A stretch of DNA of 64,000 bases from Lentinula raphanica (GCA_027919835.1 JANVFP010000022.1:62001-126000); one strand, 5' to 3'; counted from the stretch's first letter, positions 13,091 to 24,630 are shown. Made by a program: numbers and translations. The notes: generated by a model not told the origin, from the letters alone.

Positions 13091-14610
13091 ATGTTTAATT
13101 CTCGTCCACCTCCTACAGGTGTGCAATCAGCAGCTTTTGATTAACACTCTGGTCTCTGACGATCTCTTTACCCTCATACAAACAGGTGCTCAACCTTCTT
13201 ATGTCTCTCGACTTTCTGCGGGCAGAAGCTTGAGATCAATTGTGATGCTTTGTGAGTTTGAATAATCATGCTCTCGTTTGATAATACTGAAACTCGTCAC
13301 CCCTTTGTTAGTTGCTTTTCTAAGTGCCTTATATTCCCTATTCTCGTATGTGTATCTTTCGTCTCTATAACGTTGCAGTTCTGACCCTCAGTCCTCAGAG
13401 CTGTTCGTCCAAGACAAGTTTCTTCTTCGAGAATTTGACGCTGACGCTGACGATGACAGATTGGAAACTTTCGGAGCATCAGTATCGATAGAGGCCGTGC
13501 GTCAATTCGTTCTTTCAAATTTGTCTCTCCTCTTCTAATCACGTTTACTCTACAGAGAATGAGTCAAAGCTTGCCACTTTCTCTCTAGTTCTAGGAATCC
13601 TCTACATCACTGTATTTGCCTTCGAAGTACGTCTTTGTTTCATGTACCACATCCTTTTGCTCATTCAAGTTTCAGGCGTTCGGTATCGCCGCCACAATAA
13701 CTGTGAGAGGCCTATCTCCTTACTCTCCTGCCTTCCTGACCTGGGTATAGCAACGGCACCAACTTGTTCACATATACGCTATGTTGTCCTTTGCGACAGT
13801 GTTGATTGCTACTGGCGGTGGTCTCCTTGACGTGATAGTTCATTTCACGATGAAGGTGTGTTTTAATTCTCTAACGCTCATTGAACGAATCTGGACTCGT
13901 CTGGACAGAATGATATCATAAACGAATGTACAAACTTAGTTACTGGCGACGATGTCGTGTTCTATCCGTTTGGGTTCTTTGGGCCTGTGAGTCACAGTGT
14001 CATAGACTCAGCAGATGCCAAGAGCTGTGAGTCGCATTGCTCTTCGATGGTAGTCTCATATTGACTCGAAAGCCAGGGTGTGAAAGTGAATGGGACCATG
14101 ACTCGTGGGCTGATATAGTTGAATTGCTGATTCTCATCTGTGCGTATGAGCTCTTTATGCCTTTCTTCATGAAATGTCTGACGATTTCTGGTAGTCCTTT
14201 CCGTGATGTTCAGCATGTTCTCCTATGCTTATTACCGACAACTTCTCGATCCCACCAGTGCCGCAAACGTCGTTCGCACTCCCAATCGCGCCCCTCCATC
14301 AGGCTTTCCTTCTCACTACAATCCAGCTTACAACGCTTCCGTTCCTAGCCTTGGTTATCAATACGGTCCCTACGGCCAACAGCCTTATGGTCAATTTGCT
14401 CCCCCGCCTGGTCCTCCTCCCGCCATGGACGATGATGGCAAGCTTCCTGGTTATACTGGCGGGCCTGGGTATGGTTACGGAGTCGATGATAAGGCGAAGG
14501 AAAATCCGTTTGCGGACTTTGATGAACCTGTTCATAAAGCTAGTGGTTCACAGGAGGAACACGATGTTACGAGTCGTCCTGCTCCTGGTGGAAGGGACAC
14601 GTTTGCCTGA
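13091..14610 (+). CDS. Four-pass membrane protein of unknown function
   Basis: Ten exons (13091-13118, 13186-13251, 13312-13345, 13379-13496, 13558-13626, 13676-13702, 13751-13855, 13909-14026, 14077-14139, 14195-14610) give 347 codons in one frame. Predicted membrane segments: RSIVMLFAFLSALYSLFS, an acidic loop, LATFSLVLGILYITVFAFE, YAMLSFATVLIATGGGLLD and VELLILIFLSVMFSMFSYAY. YYRQLLDP then leads into a Pro/Gly/Tyr-rich tail with repeated YG motifs. Four passes place both ends on the same side. The YYRQ-x2-DP boundary and the 105-nt exon are shared with the divergent gene at 10845-12813, so the two are paralogues. The intron 13346-13378 is only 33 nt. Function unknown. Confidence 0.75.
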
Positions 14611-14796
14611 ATGACAAGAGTCTAGAAGTGATGGTCATCTATGTACATGCAATGGACCTGTTCGGATATCAAGGACTTCTCTGTATATAAGTAGTGTATA
14701 ACTTCATATACAACTCCGTTGTACTGTGTTGTAAATCACCGTGCTGCCGGGCGCTAATCGATCAACGCTCGCTCTCCCCAACTTTTACATATCGCA

Positions 14797-15913
14797 ATGG
14801 GCTTCGCGTATATCATAGGTGAGTTCCTGTGCTGTTACTGGGCAAACTCCTAACGCGTATTTTCTCAGAACATATGGAAGAAGATGACGAGAGTTCCAAA
14901 GTTGTTCCCCCTTGGGTCGAATTAGAGTACGCGGTCGGTTCAGATTTGTGGAAAAGATCGTTCAACCTATTTTTTCTAATATTCTTCCAGCACATGCGTT
15001 CACTCGCGGGATCTGGATCCCAAGTCCATTTTACTCACCTCTCACAAACCTCTTCCAACTCTTTGACCGAGAAATTCACGAAATCCGGCTCAGATGGTCA
15101 AGCAGAGGCAGTTTGCCATGAAGTGGGCGTGTTCGATTTGATTAGAGAGCGATTGGGTGGGGACTTGGAGAAGGTCTGCCTGCTGGATCCTAAAGCAGAG
15201 AAGGAGCTTTCGCCGGAGGATGGAGATGGAAGGTTCGAATGGTTTTTGTTCGGGGTATGGTTTATCCACTTCCAGGCGTACGCTCATGGACAAAAATATT
15301 TTGCAGGGCATTCTTGGTATTGGAGGCACTTTTTCCTTGCGGAAAGATTCTCTATTGATGTGCGATGATATGTATAGGCGACGATCCACCCAGAGATAGA
15401 ACGGCAGAATTGCGTCTCATGGGCTTCCCTTCCCGACATCTTGGACCCACGCAGATGACTACTGATACAGCTTTAGGTGTCACGAAACGCGTCGTGCAAG
15501 ACAAAGGTACAAACAGTCTACTCGTATTTGTGAACTTTGCGCAACACGGAGGCTCACTCGTGTTTTGCTTAGTGGCCCTCAGCAAAATACCTTACATCGT
15601 AGGTTGATCTTTCTTTCGATCGGGATTATAAGTATTGAAAATAGGCGTGTAAAGGATCATCCTACAATTAGATTCAACGCGAAGGTACGTGTCCTTTTGA
15701 ACAACCTTAGACTTCAAGAATCTAAAAACACGATAATCACATCAGGAGAGCGTCGAAATGCCGTTCAGTACGTTTTCCTTTCTCTCGATTGAAGATCAGC
15801 TCTGCATCACTATAATTTTTATAGAGTACATTGTCCAGAATGGCGAACCTCTTCTTCCCCCTGGCATGCGTGAACTTTTGTTTGAAGACATGAATAAGGG
15901 GTTTGAATTTTGA
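14797..15913 (+). CDS. SFM1: SFM1-like SPOUT protein arginine methyltransferase
   Basis: Nine exons (14797-14818, 14869-14933, 14991-15254, 15307-15316, 15378-15506, 15573-15598, 15655-15684, 15746-15767, 15825-15913) join to 218 residues, close to yeast Sfm1. Diagnostic motifs in order: YIIEHMEED with PPWVELEY at the N-terminus, CLLDPKAEKELSPED, FGGILGDDPPRDRTAEL (the knotted SAM-binding loop), RHLGPTQMTTDTA and MPFKYIVQNGEPLLPPGM. Yeast Sfm1 methylates an arginine of ribosomal protein Rps3 in the cytoplasm, and the same role is likely here. The GGILGDD motif is built from a 10-nt exon (15307-15316). Its 3' end lies about 145 bp from the left terminus of the Plavaka element. Confidence 0.9.
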
Positions 15914-16057
15914 AGCCGCTTTCAGCCAGTATTTTCATATGTTCTCATTAGTATCCATATCTCGTACGGTACTCTTACCCATCTGATGATTGCAAGTACA
16001 ATCAGATCAAGGTCTACTTATGACAATGAAACGCCTGGAGGTCCTACATACGATGGA

Positions 16058-16086
16058 CATCAGCAAAATAGCACAGATAATATAAT
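16058..16086 (+). repeat. Left terminal inverted repeat
   Basis: CATCAGCAAAATAGC followed by a less conserved 14 bases ending TATAAT. It matches the reverse complement of 24835-24863 with four mismatches. The bases GGAC (16055-16058) also occur right after the opposite end. Confidence 0.75.
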
Positions 16087-16190
16087 ACCATTATAATCCC
16101 TATTATTCGCAATAACCCTTGTCATGGTGGTAGCAGATTATTTCTCAAAGGTTCCCTTTATAGCGGTGTTATAACGGTATTATAACATAC

Positions 16191-16253
16191 CTGCCATCCG
16201 CTATAGCGGAGCTGTCATCCGCTATAGCAGACCTGCAACCCGCTATAATTGAC
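16191..16253 (+). repeat. Three 21-bp subterminal direct repeats
   Basis: Units at 16191-16211, 16212-16232 and 16233-16253 share CTG, a CCGCTATA core and a GAC or GAG end. They sit about 130 bp inside the left terminus. Subterminal repeats of this kind bind transposase in CACTA elements; that role is inferred here. Confidence 0.65.
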
Positions 16254-16525
16254 TATCATGATCACAGTAGATAATTATGGATTTCACTACATTATAACGG
16301 ATTTCAGGTATATTATAACAGTATATAGACATTATATCACCAATAGCAGCAGTAAAAGGTTGCTTTCATTGATATAGAATGAATATAATGCGATCATCAT
16401 TGACAGTGCTCAATAGTACACACAGGAGCAGTATAGACAGCAGTAGCAAGCACAGGCAATCACATAAAGTGCGCGCGCGCACTAGAAAGGACAGAGAAAT
16501 GTAAACATAGCTGTATCTGAAGACT

Positions 16526-18468
16526 TCATTCGTCGCCGCCACCGTCACCATAGAGATCGTCGCCACCATTTCCTTGACCGCCATCGCCATCGCCATCACC
16601 GTCACCGCCGTTATCATCATCACCACCACCTTCATCGACACCCTGATTCGCATCACCTTGATTCGCGTCGCCTAGTTGGTGATCGTCGTCCTGACTGTCA
16701 TCGTCCTCAGGAGCAGAGCTTTCGGTGAATAGAGATGCGAATTCTGAGTCATTCGCAGGTGCTTCGGCTGTGTTTGGAACGTCGTGGAAGCACTCACTAA
16801 AGCACCATGAATATGTGTCTAAAATAAATGTAATCACGAACCGATTCCAAAACCTGAAAAGAGATTCCTTCCACTTGTCCGAAGCGTGCTCGAAGATACC
16901 CAAGATATTAAAGTAGAATCGGTCAAACTTGAATTTGCTGTCTGACCGAGTCCACGAAGAACGGCTTGAAAGGGCGAATCGTGCCTGAAAAAGATGTGAG
17001 TAAGATTATAAGATGAAAGTGCCAAATTACCTGAACGGCCACATAAGCGATGAGCTCAGGGCTAGACTGGGTGATTCCCAGGAGTAGCGAGTTTGGTTTT
17101 CGAGCAGAACGCTGGCGAGGTGCAAAAGCTGCACCAGGTCCGAGTAAGATGCAACGGCAAACCTATACTGCATCTATCAGTTGACCCCACTATATAGCAA
17201 TGAAGCACTTACCAGGATCAGCAGACGGCCACGAAGCAGGCCACCCCATTTACTCTTGGAATCAAACTTGTTGAGATCATAAAGGAACATAGGAAGATCA
17301 TCAGCAGTAAGAGGAATGCCATGCGACATGAGTGAGTTCAAAGTTCTACAAGAGCATCAGAGGTGATATCATGTTCATGAGAATTGAATACTTGCGTTTC
17401 GCGACGAGTCTCGTTGCTTCTGAGGAGAGCGTCTCGAATCTTACGAAACGGGCAAAATAACGATGCGATCATGGGATGATTCACGCCTCGGTCACTTTTT
17501 GCATCGCAGAGGCAGGGAGGATCGAGAACGACAACTTCATCCACATCGGGAAGAGCGTCGCTGTAGGTCTGGAAAACGTTAGGGATGAATTTGAGTACCT
17601 CACTCTTGAGTCGACTTGTATCGTTGCGGCGGGCTTCCGAGAATGCTTGATCAATCTAATGCAGAGTATATGAATCAAATTTATGGAACATAAGAATCAC
17701 TTACTACGTTGACAATCATGTTGTATGTTGCTATATCGTCGTAGTTCAATGATTCGAGAAGGCGTTTGATACTGGGAGCGAAGGTGGATGCGATCTTGTC
17801 ATAGATGGTGAGCAACTGAGCACGTTCGGCTAAATCACTTGAGGATTGGTAGATTATACATGATATCACACTGAAGACAATATCGCGACTTACTCTTCAT
17901 CTAGGTCTGATTCGTCGTCACTCGATTCTTCACCACCGGGCGCTCGGAGTGTCCTGGTCTTTGCTTTCATTTGCCTCGTTTCACGTTCAAGGCCTGATTC
18001 GAGGATGGCTGCTATATTCCGATACAACGTAAGGCACCGAGGCGCATATAATCCAATTTGCTGGTATGGTAAAAGGGTTTTGTATCTGCAAGTTCGACAG
18101 GGATCAGAGCATATACGCAGTCTAGAGTTAGAAAAAATCACGCACGATTTGGATTCGGCCTCATATTCAGCAGTTACTTCTTTTACAAACTCCTCGTATT
18201 TGCGCTTCTTTCTTCGTTCTAGTCTTTCTTGTTGTTGCAAGTCTTCATGGGCAGAGTTTTGAGCTCTGGGTGCTTGAGATTGGGTGTTCGTTTGAGTTGA
18301 GTTGATACCGTTTGAGATTTGAGGACGGGATGACGCAGGAGTCCTTGAAGAAATTTGAGGCGGGGAAGGTGGAGACGGCGATGGAGATGGAGAGTTGATA
18401 CGTCGAGCATTGGTTTTCTTTGTTAGAGCAGACTTAAGACGAGGCTTCTTCTTTGGTGGCTGAGCCAT
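16526..18468 (-). CDS. DUF6698 family protein
   Basis: Eight exons (18468-18146, 18085-17894, 17837-17705, 17655-17396, 17345-17213, 17162-17031, 16984-16842, 16796-16526) join without any break to 528 residues. The N-terminus is Lys/Ser/Pro-rich. Family landmarks follow: KSDRGVNHPMIASLFCP, a TADDLPMFLYD segment, SPELIAYVAVQARFALSS and a final FRFWNRECF. A Gly/Asp-rich acidic tail of about 70 residues ends the protein. DUF6698 proteins are expanded in Agaricomycetes and their function is unknown. The intron at 17346-17395 uses a GCAAGT donor. Unlike the transposase in the same element, this gene has no stop or frameshift, which suggests continued selection or recent acquisition. An ATG at 18501 would add 11 residues. 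Confidence 0.85.
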
Positions 18469-18765
18469 GATGAAAGTACAAGAAGAAGATGTCAAATACA
18501 TGAATTAATACCCAAAGGCTTTATAAGTCGCGCGCGCGTCACGACCCACGTGACGATAAACGACGAAAATCACAAGTCTGCTGCTGCTGCAGTCAACTTT
18601 TGTTCTTCTACCACCAACAGGGCAAATCCGTATGCCGCGTCCTGGTGGCGTAGAGCATGCCTCCCGCAGACGTGCTTGCCCTGGAGGCCCTCCTAAGCTT
18701 TTATTCAGGTGGCATGCCATCAAGATTCCTCACACCGTGTTGCGAATTCGGATCGAAGATAAACT

Positions 18766-19066
18766 ATGAAAGATCTTGAACGGATGAAGGAATTGCTGAG
18801 GGAACTCATGGAAACAGTGCTGGGAGGGTTGATGGAAGAGAACCAACGAGGGACGAGGCGCTGTTATGGTGGTATGTGTCACATAGACGAGTTGACTGCT
18901 GGATGAGCTCCTGATCACAGTAACAGGTCAACGAATTCACGAAACGATGAGAAGCCGAGGCGTCGAAACAGCAAGCCAACGTCTTTCCGTCTATCCCCTC
19001 GAGCCGCTGTCCCCATTCCTTATTCTCCCCATTGATAACCCAGCAGACGCCCAGCCCCTCATCTAG
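18766..19066 (+). CDS. Possible small two-exon gene inside the transposon
   Basis: Exon 18766-18871 starts at the first ATG after an in-frame stop. It ends at a strong gtatgt donor and joins in phase to 18927-19066 after a taacag acceptor, giving 81 codons. The N-terminus is helical and charged (MKDLERMKELLRELMETVL). No family recognised. Past the stop, the two other frames stay open for long stretches into 19.15-19.65 kb, so this may be the start of a longer, broken gene. Confidence 0.3.
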
Positions 19067-19449
19067 GCAAGGCTCTGCTGGTGTCTGTGGCTATATGGGT
19101 GGGGGGCATGTGTTGTTTCGCCGTGCTATCGCGCCGAACGAAGAACTAGTCGCGACCCGTTTCCATATCTTCCTACTTCCGCCAAAAGAAGATTTATACT
19201 CGTGTTTCTGAGCTTGCTCTCTCAAGACTCAAAGAGTCCTCACTACAACCCTCAGCACAAGAGTCAGAGGCGTTTAGGAGTATAGAGGGTATTCATAATC
19301 TACTGACGCTCACGGCGTCGTCGGCTCCTTCCTCGTCTTTCCATCCGACTTCCAACGCCGCTTCTACTCTCACCTCTACTTCTACCACCACCACCACCAC
19401 CATCTCCTCTACCGCCAACGCCGCGAATCCTTCATCCACGACCACAAAG

Positions 19450-19791
19450 ATGGCTAGCGCGTACTTTTATCGGACAAAGAGAAACGAATCCAAGAACAAG
19501 GCCTCCTGGATCGTAGACGCGGATACTGTCGTTACGCGTCGTAGACCGGCGGAGTTCTATTTGAGAAGAGGAAACGCGAGACGAGCAAGAGAGGGTGTTG
19601 AGAGCTTGAGAGTTGTAGGAGGCATAAGAGGGATAAGAGGGATAAGAGGGATACGGTACGTGGATTCTCTCGTCCTTGGCGCTCTCTCTCTCTCTCTCAA
19701 ACTCACTCTCTTCTATCCACTCAGTGTTACGTGTTACTCAGTGCAACAACAACTCCAACCATCTCAATTCCAGCTCCGATTGCCATCCTAG
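19450..19791 (+). CDS. Possible small basic protein, or the 3' part of a larger gene
   Basis: Exon 19450-19655 ends at a gtacgt donor and joins in phase across intron 19656-19724 to 19725-19791, giving 90 residues. The frame is open much further upstream, to a stop near 19149: about 100 Ser/Thr-rich codons without an ATG precede the 19450 start, including a ladder of ACC codons. The encoded end holds four GIR repeats from a period-9 DNA repeat. The upstream open stretch suggests either a missing 5' exon or a decayed gene. No homology recognised. Confidence 0.3.
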   Translation: MASAYFYRTKRNESKNKASWIVDADTVVTRRRPAEFYLRRGNARRAREGVESLRVVGGIRGIRGIRGIRYVDSLVLGALSLSLKLTLFYPLSVTCYSVQQQLQPSQFQLRLPS

Positions 19792-19860
19792 TCTATCCTT
19801 CAAGCTTCACGCGTAACACGTTCAAGCGTTCAAGGTGTTCAGATACGACGCGTCGAGATT

Positions 19861-20178
19861 TCACAATTTCGAGCCTGGCCCGAGCTTCAAAGTCTCGAGT
19901 TTCGGTAGTTTCGCTGTGAATTCATGCCGATATGTGGCTTCAAATGTAAGTGTATCCCGATCTATATAGAATAAGACTGCCTCTGACGTCGTATCTGGAT
20001 ATTGAATCCCTCGCACAGGATGCTTCAAGCTGTCGCGCCAGCTAAACTCCTCGCTAGAAGGCGTTATATAAGAAAACTGCCTGCTATCGTGAAGATGCGG
20101 AATGAGGCGACGGAATGAGGCGATTTTGGGTGTTGTAGAAGTATATGAAGGTCCTGTCATTGGTGTGGTCCTCTGCAT
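19861..20178 (-). CDS. Hypothetical 105-residue protein
   Basis: An ATG-initiated single-exon frame on the minus strand inside the transposon, just upstream of the transposase. Composition is protein-like: SRQFSYITPSSEEFSW, then a DTTSEAVLFYIDRDTLTFEA segment and a KLPKLETLKLGPG end. No domain was recognised and no splice partners were found. It may be a fragment of a host gene caught in the element. Confidence 0.3.
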   Translation of the reverse strand: MQRTTPMTGPSYTSTTPKIASFRRLIPHLHDSRQFSYITPSSEEFSWRDSLKHPVRGIQYPDTTSEAVLFYIDRDTLTFEATYRHEFTAKLPKLETLKLGPGSKL

Positions 20179-20343
20179 TCATGTCTATCTCGTATGGTAC
20201 ACCAGAATGTCAGTGGTCTTGATCTCCAAACATGAAGCGAATATGACCTCCAAACTTGAAGCGAATAAGAAGCTGTGATCAAAAATTCAAAGTTTGTTGG
20301 TTTTGACATCTCCTCCCTCAACCTCAACCGCCTCGCTTGCTCA

Positions 20344-23300
20344 ATGTTCCTTTGCAGCTCCTGTGGTAGAGAGTTTGCAAACGAGCATGGGTGTCGTACC
20401 CATGAGGGGAGATGTACAAAGCGCCGAGCGGTTACTACGAGCCTGTTCGACAATCACAAGAAGGCTCGTCTAGAACTCGAACAAGCTTCAAACAACCAGG
20501 TAAGCTCCTCTCTTTTTGATATTACTGTCCAGCTCATCTTCAAATTATCGCAGATAGATGTTATGACTCCGGACTTGCCGAGTCCCTCCGATTCCACGAA
20601 TCATGCCAATGACCCAGTACCGCAAGTCGCGGAACTTCCGCTTCACGTTGAAGTCGAAAACAACGGACGGCCTCGACGGTCTCAAATCCTACCTGCACGA
20701 TATGCTGACTTTCAGCGATCCTCAGAATCCGCTTTCCGTCGACAGGCCCGAGACTGCGTTCCAAGCGTATCCCCAGAATCCAATTCGGGATCTCCCCCTC
20801 CCTCTGTTGCTGGCAGGTCTCCCTCTCCCTCAGTCGTTGGCAGTACTGTTGACGAAGATGCTGCTGTGAACGACAATATCTTTGAAACTGAATTGAATGA
20901 CAACGGCCTCTTCCGGGTCTACTACCATTCCATGCCATCGCGGGATCCCGATTCTTTGTTGACGGTTGATGATACCGCCGATGCTCCCAATTTCTCTCGA
21001 AACGAGCATGGTAGTGGGACGCCTTCACAAGTTTTTGGTCCAACCACTCTCCCTTCCGAAGACTCTTGTGATGGCACTACACCTTGGGAACCTTTTCGAA
21101 ATGTGACAACATACCGTCTCATGGATTGGAGCTACGCGCACAACTCCATCAACGCCACATCACTAAATGGCCTTGTTCATAACGTTATCCTACAAGACGA
21201 CTTCTCCACTGAACATCTCGAAGGATTCAGTGCGCAGGCTGAGCTTGACCGGATGGACCGTCATTTATCCACTGCAACGCCAATCTCAGAACAATCTGAA
21301 TCTGCTTTACCTTTCGCTGCTTCAGATAACTGGGTGACGAGTAACATCCGCATTCCCATGCCTTGTCCAAATAAGAAGTTCACATCAGAGGAACTCGCAC
21401 CGACCCTCGAAGTGAAGGATGTTCATCATCGCCGCCTGACGGAAGTTATAAAACAGCATTCGAAGATGACACATTTCTTGATTTCAACATCAAGCCTTAC
21501 AAGCAGTTCTGGAAGCCTTCAGAGGATGAGCCCGTGCAGCGTGTAATATCTGAAGCTTACTCCTCCAACCGGGCCTTGGAACTTGAGCGGGAGGTGTACG
21601 AAACTCTTCCTAAGCCAGCGAATCCCAATGTTGAGACAGTCATTGCATGGCTGATGCTGTGGTCTGATTCAACACATCTGGCGAACTTTGGAACAGCTTC
21701 ACTTTGGCCCATATACATGTACTTTGGTAACCTCTCAAAATACACCCGATGCAAGCCCAGTAGCTACGCAGCACATCATATTGCCTATATCCCAAAGGTA
21801 TGAGTTTTGCACTGCTTTGCGAATAGACTGACAGTGATATTTTTGTTAGATTGCCGACTTTGCAAAAGATGTTTACCGTGCACAGTTCGGAAGAGAGCTT
21901 GGAGACGATGTCATGCGATTCCTCCATCGGGAGCTCTTCCAGTCGATCTGGTTCCTATTGCTTGATACCGAATTCATGGAGGCTTATACTAATGGCATAC
22001 TTGTCCTTTGCGCGGATGGGATCGTGCGACTTGTTTTTCCTCGCTTTCATAGCTATTCCGCAGATTATCCTGAAAGGTATTTTCACTTGCCAACATCATA
22101 TCTCAGTAACTTAGAGCATGATATACTAGGATCCTGATTGTTTGTATCAAGTTTCTGGCAAAGTGTCTTTGTCCCTGGTGTCTTATCTTGAAAGAGGATA
22201 TTTCCAAACTTGGTACGAAGAGAGACATGAAGAATCGTATCAAGAAGCTACGCCGGGATGGTCTTCAACTCCAAGCCCGAGTTGATAAAGCACGCAAATT
22301 GATCTTTGAAAAAGGGTTTGGTGTGGAAAGTACGGCAGTCAAAAATCTTTTGGACTCGGAATCATTGACACCAGTGAAGGTACTAACTATTTGTGTTAAT
22401 CTGAGTTTCATTGGTTTAAGTTTTTCTCTTCAAGAATGCCTTTTCCCTGACACTTCAAGAGCACAACTTCAACATTTTCAAACTCATACCTGTTGATGAA
22501 TTGCATGAATTCGAGCTGGGAAAGTGGCGAGATGTATTTGTCCACCTGCTAAGGATTCTTCAAGATCTGAAAGATGATTCGCTTACTATACTTGATGAAC
22601 GGTGAGATTTTTCCTTTTGATGATGATTAGTATCAGCACTTAGATTTTCAAGATATCGATGGGTTCCAACATTTGGCCAAAATGTTATCCGACGGTTTCA
22701 AAATAATGTATCACAGATGAAGAAATTAGCTGGACGTGATTTTGAGGATATCTTGCAGGCATGTTTTGACTACATTAGAACATATACCACCTCTGATCTG
22801 CTTATAGTGCTCTATGCCTTGCTTTGAAGGTTTAATACGGGAACCGTATGATTCACAGTTCCAAGATCTGCTCTTTACTCTGAACTGTTTCGAGGGTTAT
22901 GCCAAGTTTTGAGTCCATTGGGATTCATCTCTGGCTTCCTTTGATGAAGTCATTGCTGAGCTTGGTTCAGCCTTTCGACTCTTTGATAAGAAGAGTCGGA
23001 ATTTTCAGACTGAAGAGCTTCCTCGTGAAAAAGAAGCTCGTGCTCGGCGTAATTCTGCTGCAAAAGGAACACACACTACTTCCCATCCTAAAAAACGTCG
23101 TTTCAACAACTCAACAGCAAAAACTCATTTCCTTGGTAATTATCCTGGATCGGTTAGATACTTTGGCACCCTTGATGGAACCTCTACTAAAACTGTATGT
23201 AATTCTATCTGATTTTACTACGGTCTAACCTCTTGGATGATAGGCTGAAAGTGAACATAAGCGTGTCAAAAAGTTCTATGCACGTACCAACAAAAATCAG

Positions 23301-24630
23301 TATGCATCACAAGTTGCCGCCATGAAAATCGCAGTCGCTTCTTGCGGAAGGTTCGTCGCTGAGTCCCCAAAAATCCCCTCCCTATCAAAAAACGCATTGC
23401 TCTTGGGCCTGAGGATACAGAGGGCTTACCCCCAACTGATCCTTCTTTACGTTATCACATGGGAAATGGAAAACGGTATTTCGAAGATATCCCATCTTTC
23501 ATTCAGAATCATAAGGGTGATCTTGCAATGCTTGTAAGATTCATTTCAATACATAGTGCATGCAAACTCACTAGTTGTAGGACTTTTTCAAGAAGCTCAA
23601 GAATCATGTGCTGTCCCAGCTTCTCAATGATGATGGATCTGTTGAATATACTTCAGCAGATCACAGCGCTGTTCTGTTTGAGAACAACCGGCTCTACCAA
23701 CACAAAGTTGTGCGTATCAACTATACCACTTACGATTTACGCCGTAATCAGGACTCGATTAATCCTCAAACTCATCCACACATCATGGTTCTTTCTCCTG
23801 AAGGCAGTGACCACCCCTTCACCTATGGCCGAGTGATTGGCATCTTCCATGCTAATGTACGTATCCAACGGGTTCGTGGGTCGAGATTGGTTCCTACTGC
23901 TGGATTCAAGCGTGTAGACTTCCTTTGGGTGAGGTGGTTCCAGTATGATACCTCTTTTGCTGCTGGCTGGAAAGCAAAACGCCTTCACTGAATCCAGTTC
24001 TATGATGGCTGGAATCCCTTGGCTTTTGGCTTTCTAGATCCAGCTTCTGTTGTGCGAGGCATTCACCTGATCCCTGCTTTCCAATGGGGTCCTGCTGGTG
24101 CATCTAATGACTCTGATACAGAGTCAGATGATGCACCATTGGTTCCTGAATACTTACCATCAGATTCTATTGCTCGCCAGTATGAGACTTTGAACATCAA
24201 TGGTATTCCAGAGGTGGAAACAGATGATTGGGCTTATCAATATGTCAATATGTGAGTTTTCATCTACTATTGTGAGTTCTATGATACTGATATATTATCT
24301 AGCTTTGTGGACCGAGATATCTTCAACCTTTTCCGCGGTGGTGGTATTGGTCATCAACATATTCGACATCATCTGAAAGCATTTGCTGAAGATGCAGGAC
24401 TGAATGATCAAACTCTGCCACACTACAATGCAAACTGGGAAACTGATAGTGAGTCTAGTGAAGAGGATGAAGATGGGTCAGATTCAGAAGATGGCTCTGA
24501 GCTTGGATCATTGGAAAGTGAAGATGAAGAGGAGGTGGAAGATGATTCAGAGATAGATTCAGATGTAGAGCCACAGGAAGTTGGACCTGAGGATGAAGAA
24601 GCTCTTGATGATGATGATTTAGGATTTTGA
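20344..24630 (+). pseudogene. Plavaka-type transposase, disabled by stops and frameshifts
   Basis: The protein opens with a zinc-finger-like CSSCGREFANEHGCRTHEGRC and a long Ser/Pro-rich region. The Plavaka core follows: PIYMYFGNLSKYTRCKPS, ADGIVRLVFPRFHSYSADYP, FLAKCLCPWCL, RVDFLWVRWFQ, AFGFLDPASVVRGIHLIPAF and FVDRDIFNLFRGGGIGH, then a Glu/Asp-rich tail. The introns are intact (for example 21798-21849, 22077-22129, 22380-22434, 24252-24302). The reading frame is not: one base appears missing near 21456 and again near 23325, and in-frame TGA codons stand at 22910, 23360 and 23989. The first and last sit where relatives have Arg (AKLR and RLHR contexts), so CGA-to-TGA transitions are likely. 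An active copy would cut and paste the element by its terminal repeats. Confidence 0.85.

Larger units (their letters stand above)
18469..20343. other. Interior of the transposon between its two divergent genes
   Basis: This 1.9 kb should contain the promoters of the DUF6698 gene and the transposase. It is more GC-rich than the element's ends and holds several open frames with plausible splice sites (listed separately with low confidence). It also has a (TC)n run near 19683-19698 and a period-9 repeat of GGGATAAGA at about 19622-19655. Whether it is cargo, a third element gene or captured host DNA is unclear. Confidence 0.4.

Noticed and set aside
16366..16656. Met/Val-rich minus frame (MAMAMAV pattern)
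   Set aside because: Frame-shifted reading of the GAT/GGC repeats encoding the acidic DUF6698 tail.
19622..19655. Period-9 GGGATAAGA repeat as a CRISPR-like array
   Set aside because: A simple tandem repeat without spacers, in a eukaryotic genome.
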